From Isoetes taiwanensis (lineage: Eukaryota > Streptophyta > Lycopodiopsida > Isoetales > Isoetaceae), in contig JAJEKV010000001.1 in the NCBI GenBank assembly GCA_021234155.1, positions 20,166,026 through 20,230,025 on the forward strand: DNA of 64,000 nt, in the 5' to 3' direction. Positions 1 through 10,956 of this stretch are shown piece after piece. Under the pieces are notes generated by a model that saw only the letters and a list, made by a program, of their open reading frames with translations, was not told the origin of the DNA and did not search any database. Positions within the stretch are counted from its first letter, which is position 1. Each line of letters starts with the position of its first letter. The translations under genes and the position numbers were made by a program.

Positions 1-150
1 AATATGCACCCAAACCAAAGGGGGTTTCAGGGGGATTTTAATTTAAATGTGTTCGATGCAATAGTTTGTATTAATTAATGTTAATGATAGTTATGTGTTG
101 ATTGCTATATTAAAAAAAATTTTGGGCCCTTCGGGCCCTTAGAAAGGAAT
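1..150 (-). repeat. Fold-back arm, partial copy
   Basis: This is one arm of the fold-back family best seen at 21311-21961. It shares the stretch rich in CCAAACC and CCCCCTTTGG-like motifs, the ATTTAAATGTGTT block and the TTAATGTTAATG block. Similarity fades near a GGGCCCTTCGGGCCC palindrome at about 125-140. The partner arm lies outside the window. Confidence 0.7.
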
Positions 151-1042
151 TTCACATGTTAGAAACAACGATACAAACTATACTTAATGTTAGAAACAAT
201 GAGAGAGACTTTATTAAATGAGGCAAATTGAAATGTTAATAAATAAGAAAATTATAACGTTGTTCTACTGTACAAAAGCCACAGATGCATTAACATCACA
301 TTTCTTCATAACCTTAATGGCCATTTCTTCCTGTAAGATCATAAACTTCTGCTGAACTACAAACAATCAGGTCATTCATATCACTTGAAGCACTAAGTTC
401 ATTGCTAGATGAAACATGCAAAGCCTCATGATAAAAAATAATGGTAGTAAAGGAGACAATATTTGGATTTGGCATTGCTTGAAATTTTTAAGGGTTTTAT
501 TTACCCGCTCACAACCAGTAATCAGAAAATTTCATATAACAAAAGTCCTGAAGCAAAACATGATATCATATAAGGGGCAAAAGTAATAAGAAATGTAATG
601 TGATCATTAGAATGTAAACTACAGATGAACACAATAGAGGAACAATATATAAGGAAAATAAAAATATTCGTACCATTGATATTATGATGATGCTGAAAGC
701 AATCTCCCATAGATGCAACTTTCATCCATTCTTATTCTTATAAAACACTTAATCCTAGATATGCTGAACAATCCCTGATAAGGAACCAAATGCACTGCAT
801 AGTTTAAAGAAATACTGGAAGATTCGATATCATAGTCCACAAAACGACCATGGATTTGATTATTTGAATCTTGTAGTATGGTATCATGCTTACATTGTGC
901 ATTGGAAAACAGGGAATGATCATCCATACCACATGTGAATCCATACATCTGCAGGTTCATAGCAAGGCTTACAGAGATGAAAAGAAAAACATAACAAACA
1001 TGCAAAAGGAGCTAGCCTGCAGATGAAATGTGACCAGCTTAC

Positions 1043-1225
1043 TGAGGATTGAGAGAATACAACCAACATCTTCAGCTCTGTATAGCTTGTATAATGAGTG
1101 CACAAGACCAAGTTTTCCAAACTGTACCTCGTTAATGACACCAGCACGCAAATGATTATCCCAGGCCAGTACCATAATTTCATCGCTTTGCTTGCCCCAA
1201 TATTTATCTGTCACTTTCCCAATAG
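1043..1225 (-). CDS. Exon-like open stretch inside C3, product not recognised
   Basis: On the minus strand a good acceptor (CTTTCAG) precedes position 1225 and a GTAAGC donor follows 1043. The 183 bases between read through 61 codons without a stop in one frame. The peptide is ordinary in composition, with a hydrophilic start (IGKVTDKYWGKQSDE) and a Leu/Tyr-rich middle (GLVHSLYKLYRAEDVG). I do not recognise the family. A second candidate exon lies upstream at about 1600-1915, with an ATG at 1915-1913, but a one-base shift is needed to keep it open. The orientation matches the surrounding composite element, so it may be a captured fragment rather than a resident gene. Confidence 0.35.
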
Positions 1226-1599
1226 CTGAAAGAAGTGATAATGTTGTGATTGCTAGTCAACATCTACAGAAATATATGCGAATAGCTTCTTCAACCAGAG
1301 AATTTCATTTTGTGACAGTATAAAGGGCGGTGTATACTACTACTTCATTAGATGATAAGGGTTTTGAAGAAAACTAGTCGTAAATGTCTATGCACCCAAG
1401 ACACTCTGAATAAATAAAAAATTATAATCCCTGATATGTAGACCTCCTTGATATATGACCATTGAGTCAGTTGGGGAAAGCTCACTGCATTTAAAACCCC
1501 AAGTTGAAATATCCTACTTGAAAGATTTTCATAACTCAAAACTTAAGAATGTAGCCACTGCTGCATATGTTTCAAAAGCAGAAATTTAAAAATACCTTA

Positions 1600-1915
1600 A
1601 CGTCATCTGTAGTAGAGTTAACCTCTTCTAACTGCATGAAAGTCAAAAGCATCACAGTACCCTAAACTCACAGTGATGCATGATTCGTTGTACAATACTG
1701 TAATGTCACATAACCCGTAACGTACTCTTCCTATTTGCAGAAAACTGGAAGCCAAATCTCTTACAAACTCTTCCGATTTGGGCTGAGAAGCCTTGTTGCA
1801 TACCGGAACTCTGGATTTAAGGATTTCGACTCTGTTTTTGTAACTATTTAAGGGCAAACGAAGTGCTTCTGGCGGTTCTAGCCTCTAAGCTCAACCATAG
1901 CTCCAGGTCATCCAT
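1600..1915 (-). pseudogene. Possible first exon upstream of the 1043-1225 exon
   Basis: The minus strand has an ATG at 1915-1913 followed by MDDLELWLSLEAR. That frame stops near 1842, while the neighbouring frame stays open from there to about 1618 (contains RVPVCNKASQPKSEEFVRDL). One base change around 1870-1880, beside a GCC run, would join them. No family is recognised. The reading is tentative and depends on a sequencing-type indel. Confidence 0.25.
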
Positions 1916-2239
1916 TGCGCGCAGCATCAACGTTTTCCAAGCAGATCTGGCGATACAAATAGAACTATATTGAAAAACCATATATTAAGGGGAAGAGCCT
2001 GTGGGAAAAGGTTACTCCAAAAGGCTTTCCTCATTGCCGTCTCCATACTCAGAGTACCCCAGAATCATTGTTGTCCATGTAACACATCAGGCAACAACAT
2101 CCTATGAAAAACCGATTCCCTCTAGCACAACCCATGGCTATTCCACAAAATCTTGTTACTTGGGTAAAAGCTTTGCCTCAAATCTCTCTCCCTGGAACCA
2201 CATAGCAACACCACAGTTAGAATCGGCATTGAGATTGCC

Positions 2240-2513
2240 CTATTCCATCGGCTATGCATGTCTCGAAAAAAGGGCTTTCATTATAAGCCCTTGGATCTTT
2301 TTGAATTAAAAGAGGGCTTTCTTTGTAAGCCCTCTGATCTTAACCATTGAGCATCATGAAACAAAAATTGCACAAATTGCATGCAAAAACTTGGTGCACT
2401 CTAGATGTACTGATTAGTATGCCTCATGCAATACGCCCATGAAATCATATGAAAACCATGTCAAAAAGCGTATAAAATCACAAAAAAAACCCCCTGTTAT
2501 AATGCTAGATATT
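2240..2513 (-). repeat. Composite-element head (H3) with two mini-hairpins
   Basis: This copy is homologous to 24413-24660 and, over its first 115 bp, to 19567-19682. Two short hairpins, both built on AGGGCTTA and its complement with a loop of a few bases, lie at about 2269-2297 and 2310-2337. The same hairpins recur in the 24.57-24.65 kb head. The outer tip GTTATAATGCTAGATATT (2496-2513) equals the tip of the fold-back arms at 21311 and 21961. Confidence 0.6.
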
Positions 2514-3000
2514 CATTAATGGCTAATATAGAGACTGTGTAACACCAAACAAGTTAGAAGTACCATAATTGAAGCCCCACTCTCCTTTAGGTTTTGGGAT
2601 GAATATGAACGATGAGAGGAGCCACAACTAAAGAATGGTGAAGCATGAAACAAGTTAATGGAGTGAAAAAAAATAGAGGACCTTACCTTGGCAGATTTCC
2701 AAACTATAAGAAGACCTGTTGAGGAAGGGAGATAGATGTGGAGGCAGCTTTGATACAAAGAGGACCCATGGTAGACAAGGCTTGACAACAGGTTTGTGGA
2801 AGCACAAGAGTGCTCTAGCATATGAATAAGCATCATTATTCATCTTGATTGTGATTGTCCTTGACCAGTTGGTCGACCCATATTTCCATTATATGTTGTT
2901 GGGAGCAAACCACATGGCAACCTAACGTAAAGATCGACCAAGCTATTATCACCCTCCGGTTTGAATACAATCATGACACATATCAAGTATTTTTCTAGCG
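2514..3000. other. No gene recognised
   Basis: Only short overlapping open frames without recognisable domains. The stretch is AT-rich and I see no repeat in it. Confidence 0.5.
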
Positions 3001-3118
3001 AGTCTATCCTATGGTTGTTGCTTCGCTTTTGGTCCGAAGTCTATCCTATGGTTGTTGCTCCGTTTTGGTCCGAAGTCTATCCTACGCTTGTTGTTCGCTT
3101 TGGTCCAGATTCTATCGT
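3001..3118 (+). repeat. Tandem repeat, about 37 bp x 3.2
   Basis: Three consecutive units begin AGTCTATCCTA and end TTTGGTCC(G/A)A, followed by a partial fourth. Units 1 and 2 are nearly identical and unit 3 is more diverged. Confidence 0.85.
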
Positions 3119-3213
3119 TATCCACATTCTACAACGATGTGATCGCGAACCGGCCCAATCCATGTAGCAAGCATCTAATGTTAAAAATAGCCCGACTATC
3201 ATTATATATAGAA

Positions 3214-3289
3214 TTTAGGGGACATTCTCGATGGAACAGGGCGACGCGCGAGCGGAGCCCCGTTGATTATCTCGTGAATGTCCCCTAAA
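3214..3289. repeat. Small hairpin element, about 76 bp
   Basis: TTTAGGGGACATTCTCG at 3214-3230 is answered by its near-perfect inverted copy at 3272-3288. The stem encloses about 40 GC-rich bases. No target-site duplication is clear. It resembles the left end of the next element (TTAGGAGACATTCTCG). Confidence 0.6.
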
Positions 3290-3313
3290 CCGACATTCTT
3301 GCAACGCGGAAAG

Positions 3314-3558
3314 ACTTAGGAGACATTCTCGATGCGTGTAAAAGCTTAAGAATGCGTGTAAAACGCCGGAATGCGTAAATACTTCTAATGCATGGTAAAC
3401 TCTCCTGAATGAAGGTAAACGAAAGCAAGAGAAGCAGAAAGCGTACCGGCCGAGAAGCTCGATCCGCGGATCAAAATTTTTTACTAACATTTCTTTGTTT
3501 GAAACAATGCCACGTGGCACGGGCGCCATCGGGCGACGAAGAGAATCGTCTCCTAAGT
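3314..3558. mobile_element. MITE-like element, about 245 bp, with 17-bp terminal inverted repeats
   Basis: ACTTAGGAGACATTCTC at 3314-3330 is inverted as GAGAATCGTCTCCTAAGT at 3541-3558, with one extra base in the right arm. The left end is closely related to the neighbouring 76-bp hairpin, so the two probably belong to one family. No transposase. Superfamily unknown. Confidence 0.55.
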
Positions 3559-3592
3559 ATTTTTTACGTTGGGTGAATGGCCCTATGGGCCT

Positions 3593-3599
3593 ATATAAG
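3593..3599 (+). promoter_or_regulatory. TATA-like box
   Basis: TATATAA lies 35 bp downstream of the MITE-like element and about 255 bp upstream of the ATG of the small ORF at 3854. Position and context allow it to serve that ORF, but nothing proves use. Confidence 0.3.
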
Positions 3600-3853
3600 A
3601 ATGCACGCAAAACGAAAATGAGGACCCAAACTTTGGGACATGTGGTTCCACTAGAATGGTTCTAGATGTAGGAAGTGGAGAGAATCAAAGAATAATAAAA
3701 GTGAAATGGAAATGCGCCATGACAAAAAGCAACATAAAAGTAAACCCTAAAAGTAACCCTAAAAGTAATTCTTAGAAGTTCGATGTGGGCATCTTCTTAC
3801 TTTTTACGTCTAGATATAAGGAAAGGTTCCATTGCAAAGGGAGCCAACCAGCT

Positions 3854-4027
3854 ATGGCGAATCAAAAAGAGCAAAGCTCCGGGACATCAACCGGCAGTAA
3901 CGAGAAAATGAAGGATGCATTGTATAAGGCCAAAGTTTTGCTTCATTCTGGTAGCCGCAAGCTCAAAACTGGCAGTAAAATTACTGTCCAGTGGGTCAAG
4001 GAGAGATGGGAGAAATCTAATGAATGA
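3854..4027 (+). CDS. Small basic protein, 57 aa, function unknown
   Basis: The ORF starts at ATG 3854; an in-frame upstream extension to 3785 exists, but the 3854 start has the better context (GCTATGGCG). The product is hydrophilic: a Ser/Thr/Gln-rich N-terminus (KEQSSGTSTGSNEK), then a Lys-rich amphipathic stretch (KDALYKAKVLLHSGSRK), ending WVKERWEKSNE. There is no signal peptide or membrane segment. I do not recognise a family. It could be a genuine short gene or chance: two CCCTAAA-like motifs and a TATA-like box lie upstream, and an AATAAA (4027-4032) overlaps the stop. Confidence 0.4.
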   Translation: MANQKEQSSGTSTGSNEKMKDALYKAKVLLHSGSRKLKTGSKITVQWVKERWEKSNE

Positions 4028-5430
4028 ATAAAACTGATGTTGCCTTACGTACTACATAGGGTATATTCTGAAGCCTGTCTATTTGTTTGTCTAAAAGAGA
4101 TCTGTTTAATAAAAGTTTACAGTCTGAAAGCATTGCTATATTAATATCATCATGTAATGTAAATTGCTTATATTAATATCATTATACTCTATTCTATCTC
4201 CTTTAGTAATACATAGATATGGATGTATTATCAGCTTGATATTATCTGATTATTTGAGTTTCAGTTATATAATTATACTTGGCCTGTTTAGGATTCAGCT
4301 CCATGGCAAGAAATTGTATGTTCCCAAAGCAAACGAGGTTAATCACGTATGTCTTGATATAAAGGACGTCTTTGAAAAGAACTATGAATGCGCAACTATA
4401 AATTTTGTACATAAGGCCAAGAAGCCTTGCATAATGCCATGCAAAAATGATGTTCAAAGAATCTCAAAGATGTTAGGAATTTAGCCTGGTCAGACGTTCC
4501 TGAAATATCACGTAATGCCCAATTCAAACTATCAGGTTCTATGTATACAACTTCACTGTTATGGATTAGTTCTGGATTTCTACCTGAATGCCACAGGGAA
4601 CACCTGTTTATGGCACACTGCATATTAACACCCAATTTGAATTGTATTTGTGAACGCTTGAAACAGATCTGTTGAACAGAAAGCATGAAACTAGAAGTAC
4701 GTTTTCCAGGCCAGACATAAAGTTTTCCAGACCAAGGCGATATTATATCTTGCTTCAACTTCTCGGAAACTTATACAAAGCTTTTCCAACAGTATACCCT
4801 GAAACTGCACTAAACCTTGACCAACCATATGTTCGATTGTTCATATATGTTATTAAACATGCCTCCTTGCATCACCTCCTCAAGATCCCTCCATCACCTC
4901 CACAAGATCTACCTGCTTGCTTTCTAACAGTCATTTCTTTGATCTTTAAATCACAGGTATTATAGTCATTTGATATGTTCAGTGGTTTGACAGGAATAAT
5001 ATTTTACATATGGTAGGCAGAATAATCTTTGTTTAGGAAGTGGAGGCAGGCCTCCTTATTTTGGCGATGACGTGGTCTACAATTGTGTGCAATGAAAGAA
5101 CATGGCACACGCTTTGAATGTTTCAACGGGTAAAGCCACGTTATTGTTTTGGCTTTGTTTGGATATGTCCAAGCAATTTGTTTGGTGTGTATCACGTGAG
5201 CTATGCGACAAAAAAAAAAAATTCATTTGTAATCCTACAAGCTTGACAACAATGCATTAAGTTTTAGTATTAAAAAAATTGAACGTAAACCAAATAAAAC
5301 TTTTGCCTCAAGATTACGCCGAAGGATCCAAAATGCGGCAGCATCACTTCTTTTCATGCCGCCAAAATTTGATTCTCAGGTCAAGAAGAATGACAACCAT
5401 AATCTAGAACTTTGACATGGAAAGTGGTGT
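4028..5430. other. Intergenic, no recognised gene
   Basis: The stretch is AT-rich. An open frame at 4164-4484 (plus) has a plausible protein-like C-terminal half (HGKKLYVPKANEVNHVCLD) but no family I know. Around 4880-4920 a Pro-rich peptide reads PPSPPQDLPAC, faintly like a laccase C-terminus, too short to call. Confidence 0.4.
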
Positions 5431-5433
5431 CTC

Positions 5434-5440
5434 TATATAA
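5434..5440 (+). promoter_or_regulatory. TATA box of the laccase gene
   Basis: TATATAA lies 85-91 bp upstream of the laccase ATG, in a CTCTATATAAACG context typical of plant core promoters. A start of transcription near 5465 would leave a leader of about 60 bases. Confidence 0.65.
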
Positions 5441-5524
5441 ACGTTAGATAGACGTGGATAAACTAACTAAGCGTACTTGAGACTTGAGATTGAACTGAAA
5501 ATTGAGATTGAGATAAAAGAAGCC

Positions 5525-7673
5525 ATGCAGATTCTCAATGCACGGGTTGTGTGGCCTCTGCTTTTATTCTTTTGCTATACCACTCTTGCTGATACAAGAT
5601 TTTACAACTTTCAGGTTGAGTTCTATATTTCATGTCACTAAAAGCATTGACTTTGCATTTCTTTTTTGATAGTCTGCTGATGATTTACTTGTAAACAGAT
5701 TGACTATGCAAAATTACACTGTTGGATGCCACAGCAAGCAAATGGTGGTTGTGAATGGCCAATCACCGGGTCCGGTCATTCGAATTACTAGAGGAGATAG
5801 AGTTATTATAAATGTGACCAATTTGGTTACAAGCAATATCACAATCCATTGGTAAGTCTGTTGTTTTCCCAATTTTGTTTTTGTAAACAGAAAAGTGACG
5901 GGTTTGGTTTTTTGCAGGCATGGTGTATACCAGAAGCAATCAGTGTGGTCAGATGGAGCAGCTTATATCACACAATGTCCAATCCAAACGGGAGGATCAT
6001 TTATATACAATTTTTACTGTGCCTGATCAACAAGGGACTTTATTCTGGCATGCTCATATAGGCTGGCTCAGGGGCACAGTCTATGGCGCATTTGTCATAG
6101 ATCCCAAGCTCTTTATGAACTTCCATATCCAAAACCTCATGGAGACCATGTTTTTGTTTTGGGTAATAATTGAAGAAACTGTTCCTAATTTTATTATACC
6201 TTCTTTTTACATTCTATAGCTAAGATGAAAATGGTTGTTTAATTGCAGGAGAATGGTGGAATGATGACGTTGAAGAGGTTGATAAGAATGCCAATATTAT
6301 AGGTGTAGCCCTGCTCTGTCCAATGCTTATCTGATAAATGGTCATCCTGGCCCTCTTTACAACTGCTCTGCTAATGGTGGTAAGTTACCATATAAGACAT
6401 TGTGGATATGGGAAACAAATCATAAGAAATATGCATGTCTCATCAAGCTTTATTACATTCGTTTGCAGATACAGAGATTGTGAATGTGGAGAAGGGTAAA
6501 AGGTATCTTCTCAGATTCATCAATGCTGCTCTGGAAACAGACCTCTTCGTCACAATAGCAAACCATAATCTTACAGTGGTAGAAGCAGATGCATCCTACA
6601 CAAAGCACATAACCAATACCAGTTTTCTGATCTCTTCAGGCCAGACCTACAATTTCCTCATCACTGCAAATCAACCAATAGGTCAATACGACATAGTAGT
6701 TTCACCCCTATCAGAGAAATATACAAGGAGTGCAGGAAACACCAGCACTAGCAATTTTTGAGATACAAGGGAGCAAATATGGCAAAAAGTCCAGTTTATC
6801 CAAGCAAAGTGCCTCGAAAAAATGATAGCGCACTTTTTACACAATCCCAAGAGCAAATTAGGAGTTTAAATTCAAGGAGATATCCAGCAAAAGTTCCAAA
6901 GACTGTAGATGTGAGTCTGTATCAGGTGGTGTCACTGAATGTAGAGCCTTGCACTGTAACCCCCACCAGCTTATGCCAGGGACCTAACTACACTACAGCA
7001 GGAAACAAAACAATATTAACTAGTTTTGCAAGCTCCATTAACAATGTCACTTTTCAGGCACCACAGACTGCTGTACTGCAAGCTTACTATTATAACACCA
7101 CTGAAGTTTACACTACAAATTTTCCAGCAAAACCTTTAACTAGTTATGACTACACTGGCCAACAGCTTGCCATTAGCAGTCTGGCAACAGAAAAGGCTAC
7201 CATGGTTACAGAGATCCCTTTTGGAGCTAATGTTGAGTTGGTAATGCAAGGGACTGTAAATTTCCAAGCTCAGGGACATCCCTTCCACTTGCATGGAACT
7301 GACTTTTATGTGGTTGGTTATGGAGCTGGGAATTATAATTCCTTCTGATCCTGCCAAGTTTAACCTGATTGATCCTGCACGAAGAAATACTGCCATGTTG
7401 AAGAGTTCTGGATGGACTGCGCTGCGCTGGAGAGCTGAAAACCCAGGTATATGGTCTCATCTTCTGTTATGCCATAAGGCCTCTGTTATATGATAATGAT
7501 AGTAGGATCTGATGATATTTCTCTGTTTGTTTCTGTTATGCAGGTGTTTGGATTTTGCATTGCCACTTTGAAGGACATGTGTCTTGGGAATGGCCACCGT
7601 ATTTATTGTTAAGAATGGAGCTAAACCTGGCCAGATTGTTCCTGCACCTCCTCCAGATCTTCCTACCTGCTAA
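5525..7673 (+). CDS. LAC: Laccase (plant multicopper oxidase), six exons, frame disrupted in this sequence
   Basis: A secreted p-diphenol:oxygen oxidoreductase of the plant laccase family, usually linked to lignin or phenolic polymerisation in the wall. Exons by GT-AG sites: 5525-5614 (signal peptide, ending DTRFYNFQ), 5699-5851, 5918-6162, 6249-6379, 6469-7446 and 7544-7673. All four copper motifs are visible: HWHG across intron 2, [10 protein letters not shown] in exon 3, HPFHLHG in exon 5 and [10 protein letters not shown] in exon 6, ending at a PDLPTC-type C-terminus. The frame is broken about seven times by single bases, near 5700, 6012, 6110, 6309, 6756, 7340 and 7587, mostly in short homopolymers. 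Between breaks the protein is well conserved, so this may be a live gene with sequence errors as easily as a young pseudogene. Exons 5-6 are duplicated at 23917. Confidence 0.88.
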
Positions 7674-7741
7674 AATATCTGCTAAAAAATATCTGAAGAT
7701 ACTTCAACTCTTCCTGATACAGGCTGTATTTTAGCGATTGA

Positions 7742-9350
7742 TTATTCCTTTCCTCCAACCCGTCCCCTACATCAAGCTGATTTATTATTCTTTTCCCAAG
7801 CAATAGTTTTTTGATCCCGATACCCCTAACTAAATATGTGGCTTGGGCAGCCAAATAAAACCCTCCAACTAGGGAGGAACCAACTTGAGGCCACCTCATC
7901 TAGCATGTTATTTAACATGGTCACTTTTATAATGTTTTTTCCAAGTATTATGGCGTCACATTCAAGTTTTATTCTCCACCATTGATATGGCTTAATATTC
8001 CCAAGATTGTGCCGCATCAAAGGCCATTAGATTTTTGAGGAAAAATGCATGCCATCACAATGGTGTGAAAACAACGATGGTTGAAGCAATTAGGAAGAAG
8101 AAAACAAAAACCACTTCAAAACCATCGGGCGCCTCGAATTTGCCGCATCCAGCTTCACACACATCGCCCTCCACTAAACTCAAGAAGAACTATGGCATGA
8201 CATACCACGGCTTCATGAAACCGCCGCCCCGCCATAGCTGCTTCAACCGGGGAAAGGGTCAAGCAATAAGGCAAATTTTCCACGCCGCCGACCGGGGCTT
8301 GGGATAACGATGGAAGGCTACTCAAATGAAGAAAGGAAAAGAGAAGCTATGTTCTAAGCTATTTCTAACCCCGTTCCATTAACTCAGAAATAAGAGAACC
8401 AAAGAACCAAAGTAAAGAAACCAAAGAACGAAAGTTTGTCAATCGATCCCCGATGACCGCTCCCCTATTAATACCGCAGACTCAATCCAAAACTGAACCG
8501 CTTCAATGAATCGCCGCCAGATCAATCCCGCCCAATCTCCAAATCAATCTCGTAAGTGGGATGTACCGCACAAATGTAGAGATGGTTGTTTACGTTAGGT
8601 CGAGGATTCAACCTCCGTGCCATCTCTACCACCGTAACCCTCCATCTTACAAGGAAGCAAAGCTAGCATCTGGCTTACCAGGAACCACATAGCAAGCTAA
8701 AAAAAAAAAAAAAAAAAAACAGACACCAACAATAGGGACAACAGAATCGAGTCAGCCATCGCCAGAGTTTCCTAAGACACAAATTCTCCTTCACAAAGAA
8801 GTTTAAATGCCCTAAATTTTCATCCGAATGCCCGAAATCCCATCTCAGATGTTCTTTGTTTCAGGAAAAATGTAGGTCGACTTTACCTACAACTGTTCAA
8901 GACTCCCCCGAACAACTCCACACCAAGCAACAAGGAGACATCTAGCCCTTTCGACTCCCCAACAAACAAAGCAGGTCGCTTGCTTCAACGATGCCTACCG
9001 CTTCCTCAAGGCCCACCCATAGAAACAGAGAACCCAAATTTAAAAAAGGAAGTGGCGCGGAAACTCTATCCTACAATTTAGCATGGAAAATAGCAAACAA
9101 TAAACTTGCAAATACATTGAAATTAAAACTAGACCACTAAATGCAAACAAGTCCGCTCAAACATGCCAAAATATACCCTTTTCTATACAATACGGATCAA
9201 AATCATAGTCCCAACCATCGATTCCCAAATTTTAAAACAAAAAATCGGGCAGAAGTTTATAGCATGTTATTTTGTTTTGCCATTGAATTGTTCCACAAAA
9301 TTTGCAAACTTGCACAACTTTTTAAAACAAGAATACTAAGAGTATGTATT
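7742..9350. other. Copy 1: non-coding repeat sequence upstream of the Copia LTR
   Basis: It aligns with 27301-28885. It contains an A-run (8699-8718) and short open frames without recognisable domains. Confidence 0.5.
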
Positions 9351-10800
9351 AAAGATCAACAAAGGCAAAATGTAAGAATCAACCTTTGTGTGAGAAAATA
9401 AGAACTCAAACTTTGCATCCGGAAAAACTTGATCTGATCCAAAGGGCCTACAAGACATTTTTTATATGCCATTGTAACACAATCTTAGGCTTAACACAAG
9501 CCTTAAGTTTAGAAACTTAGAATAAAACAAGGAACCCTTTAATTAAGCACAATTCAAGGAGTAAACTTAGCGTAAAACAAAAAATAGATGTTTCCAAGCA
9601 CGTGAAATCTTTTGATATCCAACACGCCTCAAAAGGTAATGTAAACCAATTTGAACTGCTTTTAAAACATTCCAAGTCGCTTGCATTTTTGCCCATCTTC
9701 GATTGGCAAGAGCTTTGGTCGTAATATCCGCAGCCATATCATTTGTGCAAAGAATAATCAATCTTTGATCTTTCCTTCCTCAACCAACCGCCTAACCACG
9801 GAAACTTAATATCAACATGTTTCATTCGAAAGCATCCATCACCGGATTTTTAGAAATGGCAATTGTCCCCCGGTTGTCACGTAAGATAATCGGTGGGACA
9901 TCAATGTGTATGCCCAAATCCCCAGAGAGCATTTGTAGCCATATACCTCATTACTTGCATTAGCAAGTGCTATATATCCGCCTCTGGATTTGTGGACCGG
10001 GCCACACATTTCTACTTAGTGCTTTTCCGGTTTATGATACCTCCCGCAATGATGAATTATTAGCCCGAAGTTGAGGTTCTATCATGTAAGTTTTCCGCCC
10101 AAATGTAATCGTAATGGCCAAGAAGACTCAGTAGTGTCCTTTTGCATTGTACATGATGCCATTATCAATTGTGCCATCAAGGTACCGCGACATCTTTTGA
10201 GAGCAAAGGTAATTAGTTTGTTTTGAGGAAACAGAGAATTGATCGAAGTTTACAGTGACAAGAGACAACTGGGTCATGTGGTCAAGGCTTGAAAGTTCAG
10301 TGATCCAATGATGCTTCAATAATTGTCACAAAAATACCGCATGTTTGAAGAGCATTCGATCATTTGGAAATAGAGGTAAGTTTATTTCCATTTGTTTTAA
10401 TTGGATGATAGTCGAAGGTCGAGATTTTGGATCAAATTCTCGTAGTATTTGGTCCGTTTCATGGACAAAGTTCCATTTAACCGATTATATGAAATTTCTA
10501 TGCCAAGAAAATAACGCATTCGCCAAGGTCTTTCATCTTGAAATTGGCTTGAGCTGAGATTTTAAGGTTGAGGTCTTTTTCATTGGTCGCAATGATGAGA
10601 ATATCATCCACATAACATATGACAAACAATGGTGAGACATCGTGAAAGGGCAATTCCACTCAAGGAAGGCCCTCCTACTAAGAATGTTGAAGAAAACAAA
10701 TAGTCCTCTCAGTAGGGTGCAATGGAGGGACAAGAAGGTCGAATCATGCACAAGTGCAACAAGGAAATAGTAGGTCAAGGAGTCATTGTACCAGCGCATC
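9350..10800 (-). mobile_element. Copia 3' half, inverted (copy 1): RT from YVDD, RNase H, 3' LTR
   Basis: This is the same module as 28885-30250 but more damaged. Reading leftwards: the YVDD box codons at 10614-10603, RNase H remnants at about 10160-9660 (including the DMAADI.TKALANRRWAKM region at 9760-9690), and an LTR edge TGTTGGATATC at 9624. Many CTG/CAG-type discrepancies against copy 2 close the frame. Confidence 0.7.
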
Positions 10801-10956
10801 TTGGTCGTTGCCAATGATGAAAGATCTATAGTTCCGTATAGTCATTTATGCATATATTTCTCCTCGAACCCCCTCATATTGTGCTATATATTCTAGATGA
10901 GGTGCAACCGTAGAATACCTCGATTATCGGATTCACGATTCTACCTAATTGCACCA

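Larger units (their letters stand above)
1..2513 (-). mobile_element. Composite element C3 (partial): 5' head, exon-like cargo, start of fold-back tail
   Basis: Read on the minus strand, the element starts at 2513 with the 18-base motif AATATCTAGCATTATAAC and a head of about 270 bp that is also found at 24413 and, in shorter form, at 19567. It ends off the window after entering the fold-back arm at 150-1, which matches the arms at 21.3-21.9, 26.9-27.3 and 42.4 kb. Head, then cargo, then fold-back tail is the same order as in C1 and C2. The cargo includes an open exon-like stretch on the same strand. Because the tail is cut by the window edge, the total length is unknown. That these parts form one element is inferred from the repeated order. 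Confidence 0.5.

Noticed and set aside
3741-3765. Interstitial telomere repeats
   Set aside because: Only two CCCTAAA-like units with extra bases; too few to call.
4870-4925. Second laccase C-terminus (PPSPPQDLPAC)
   Set aside because: Eleven residues with no upstream laccase motif in any frame.
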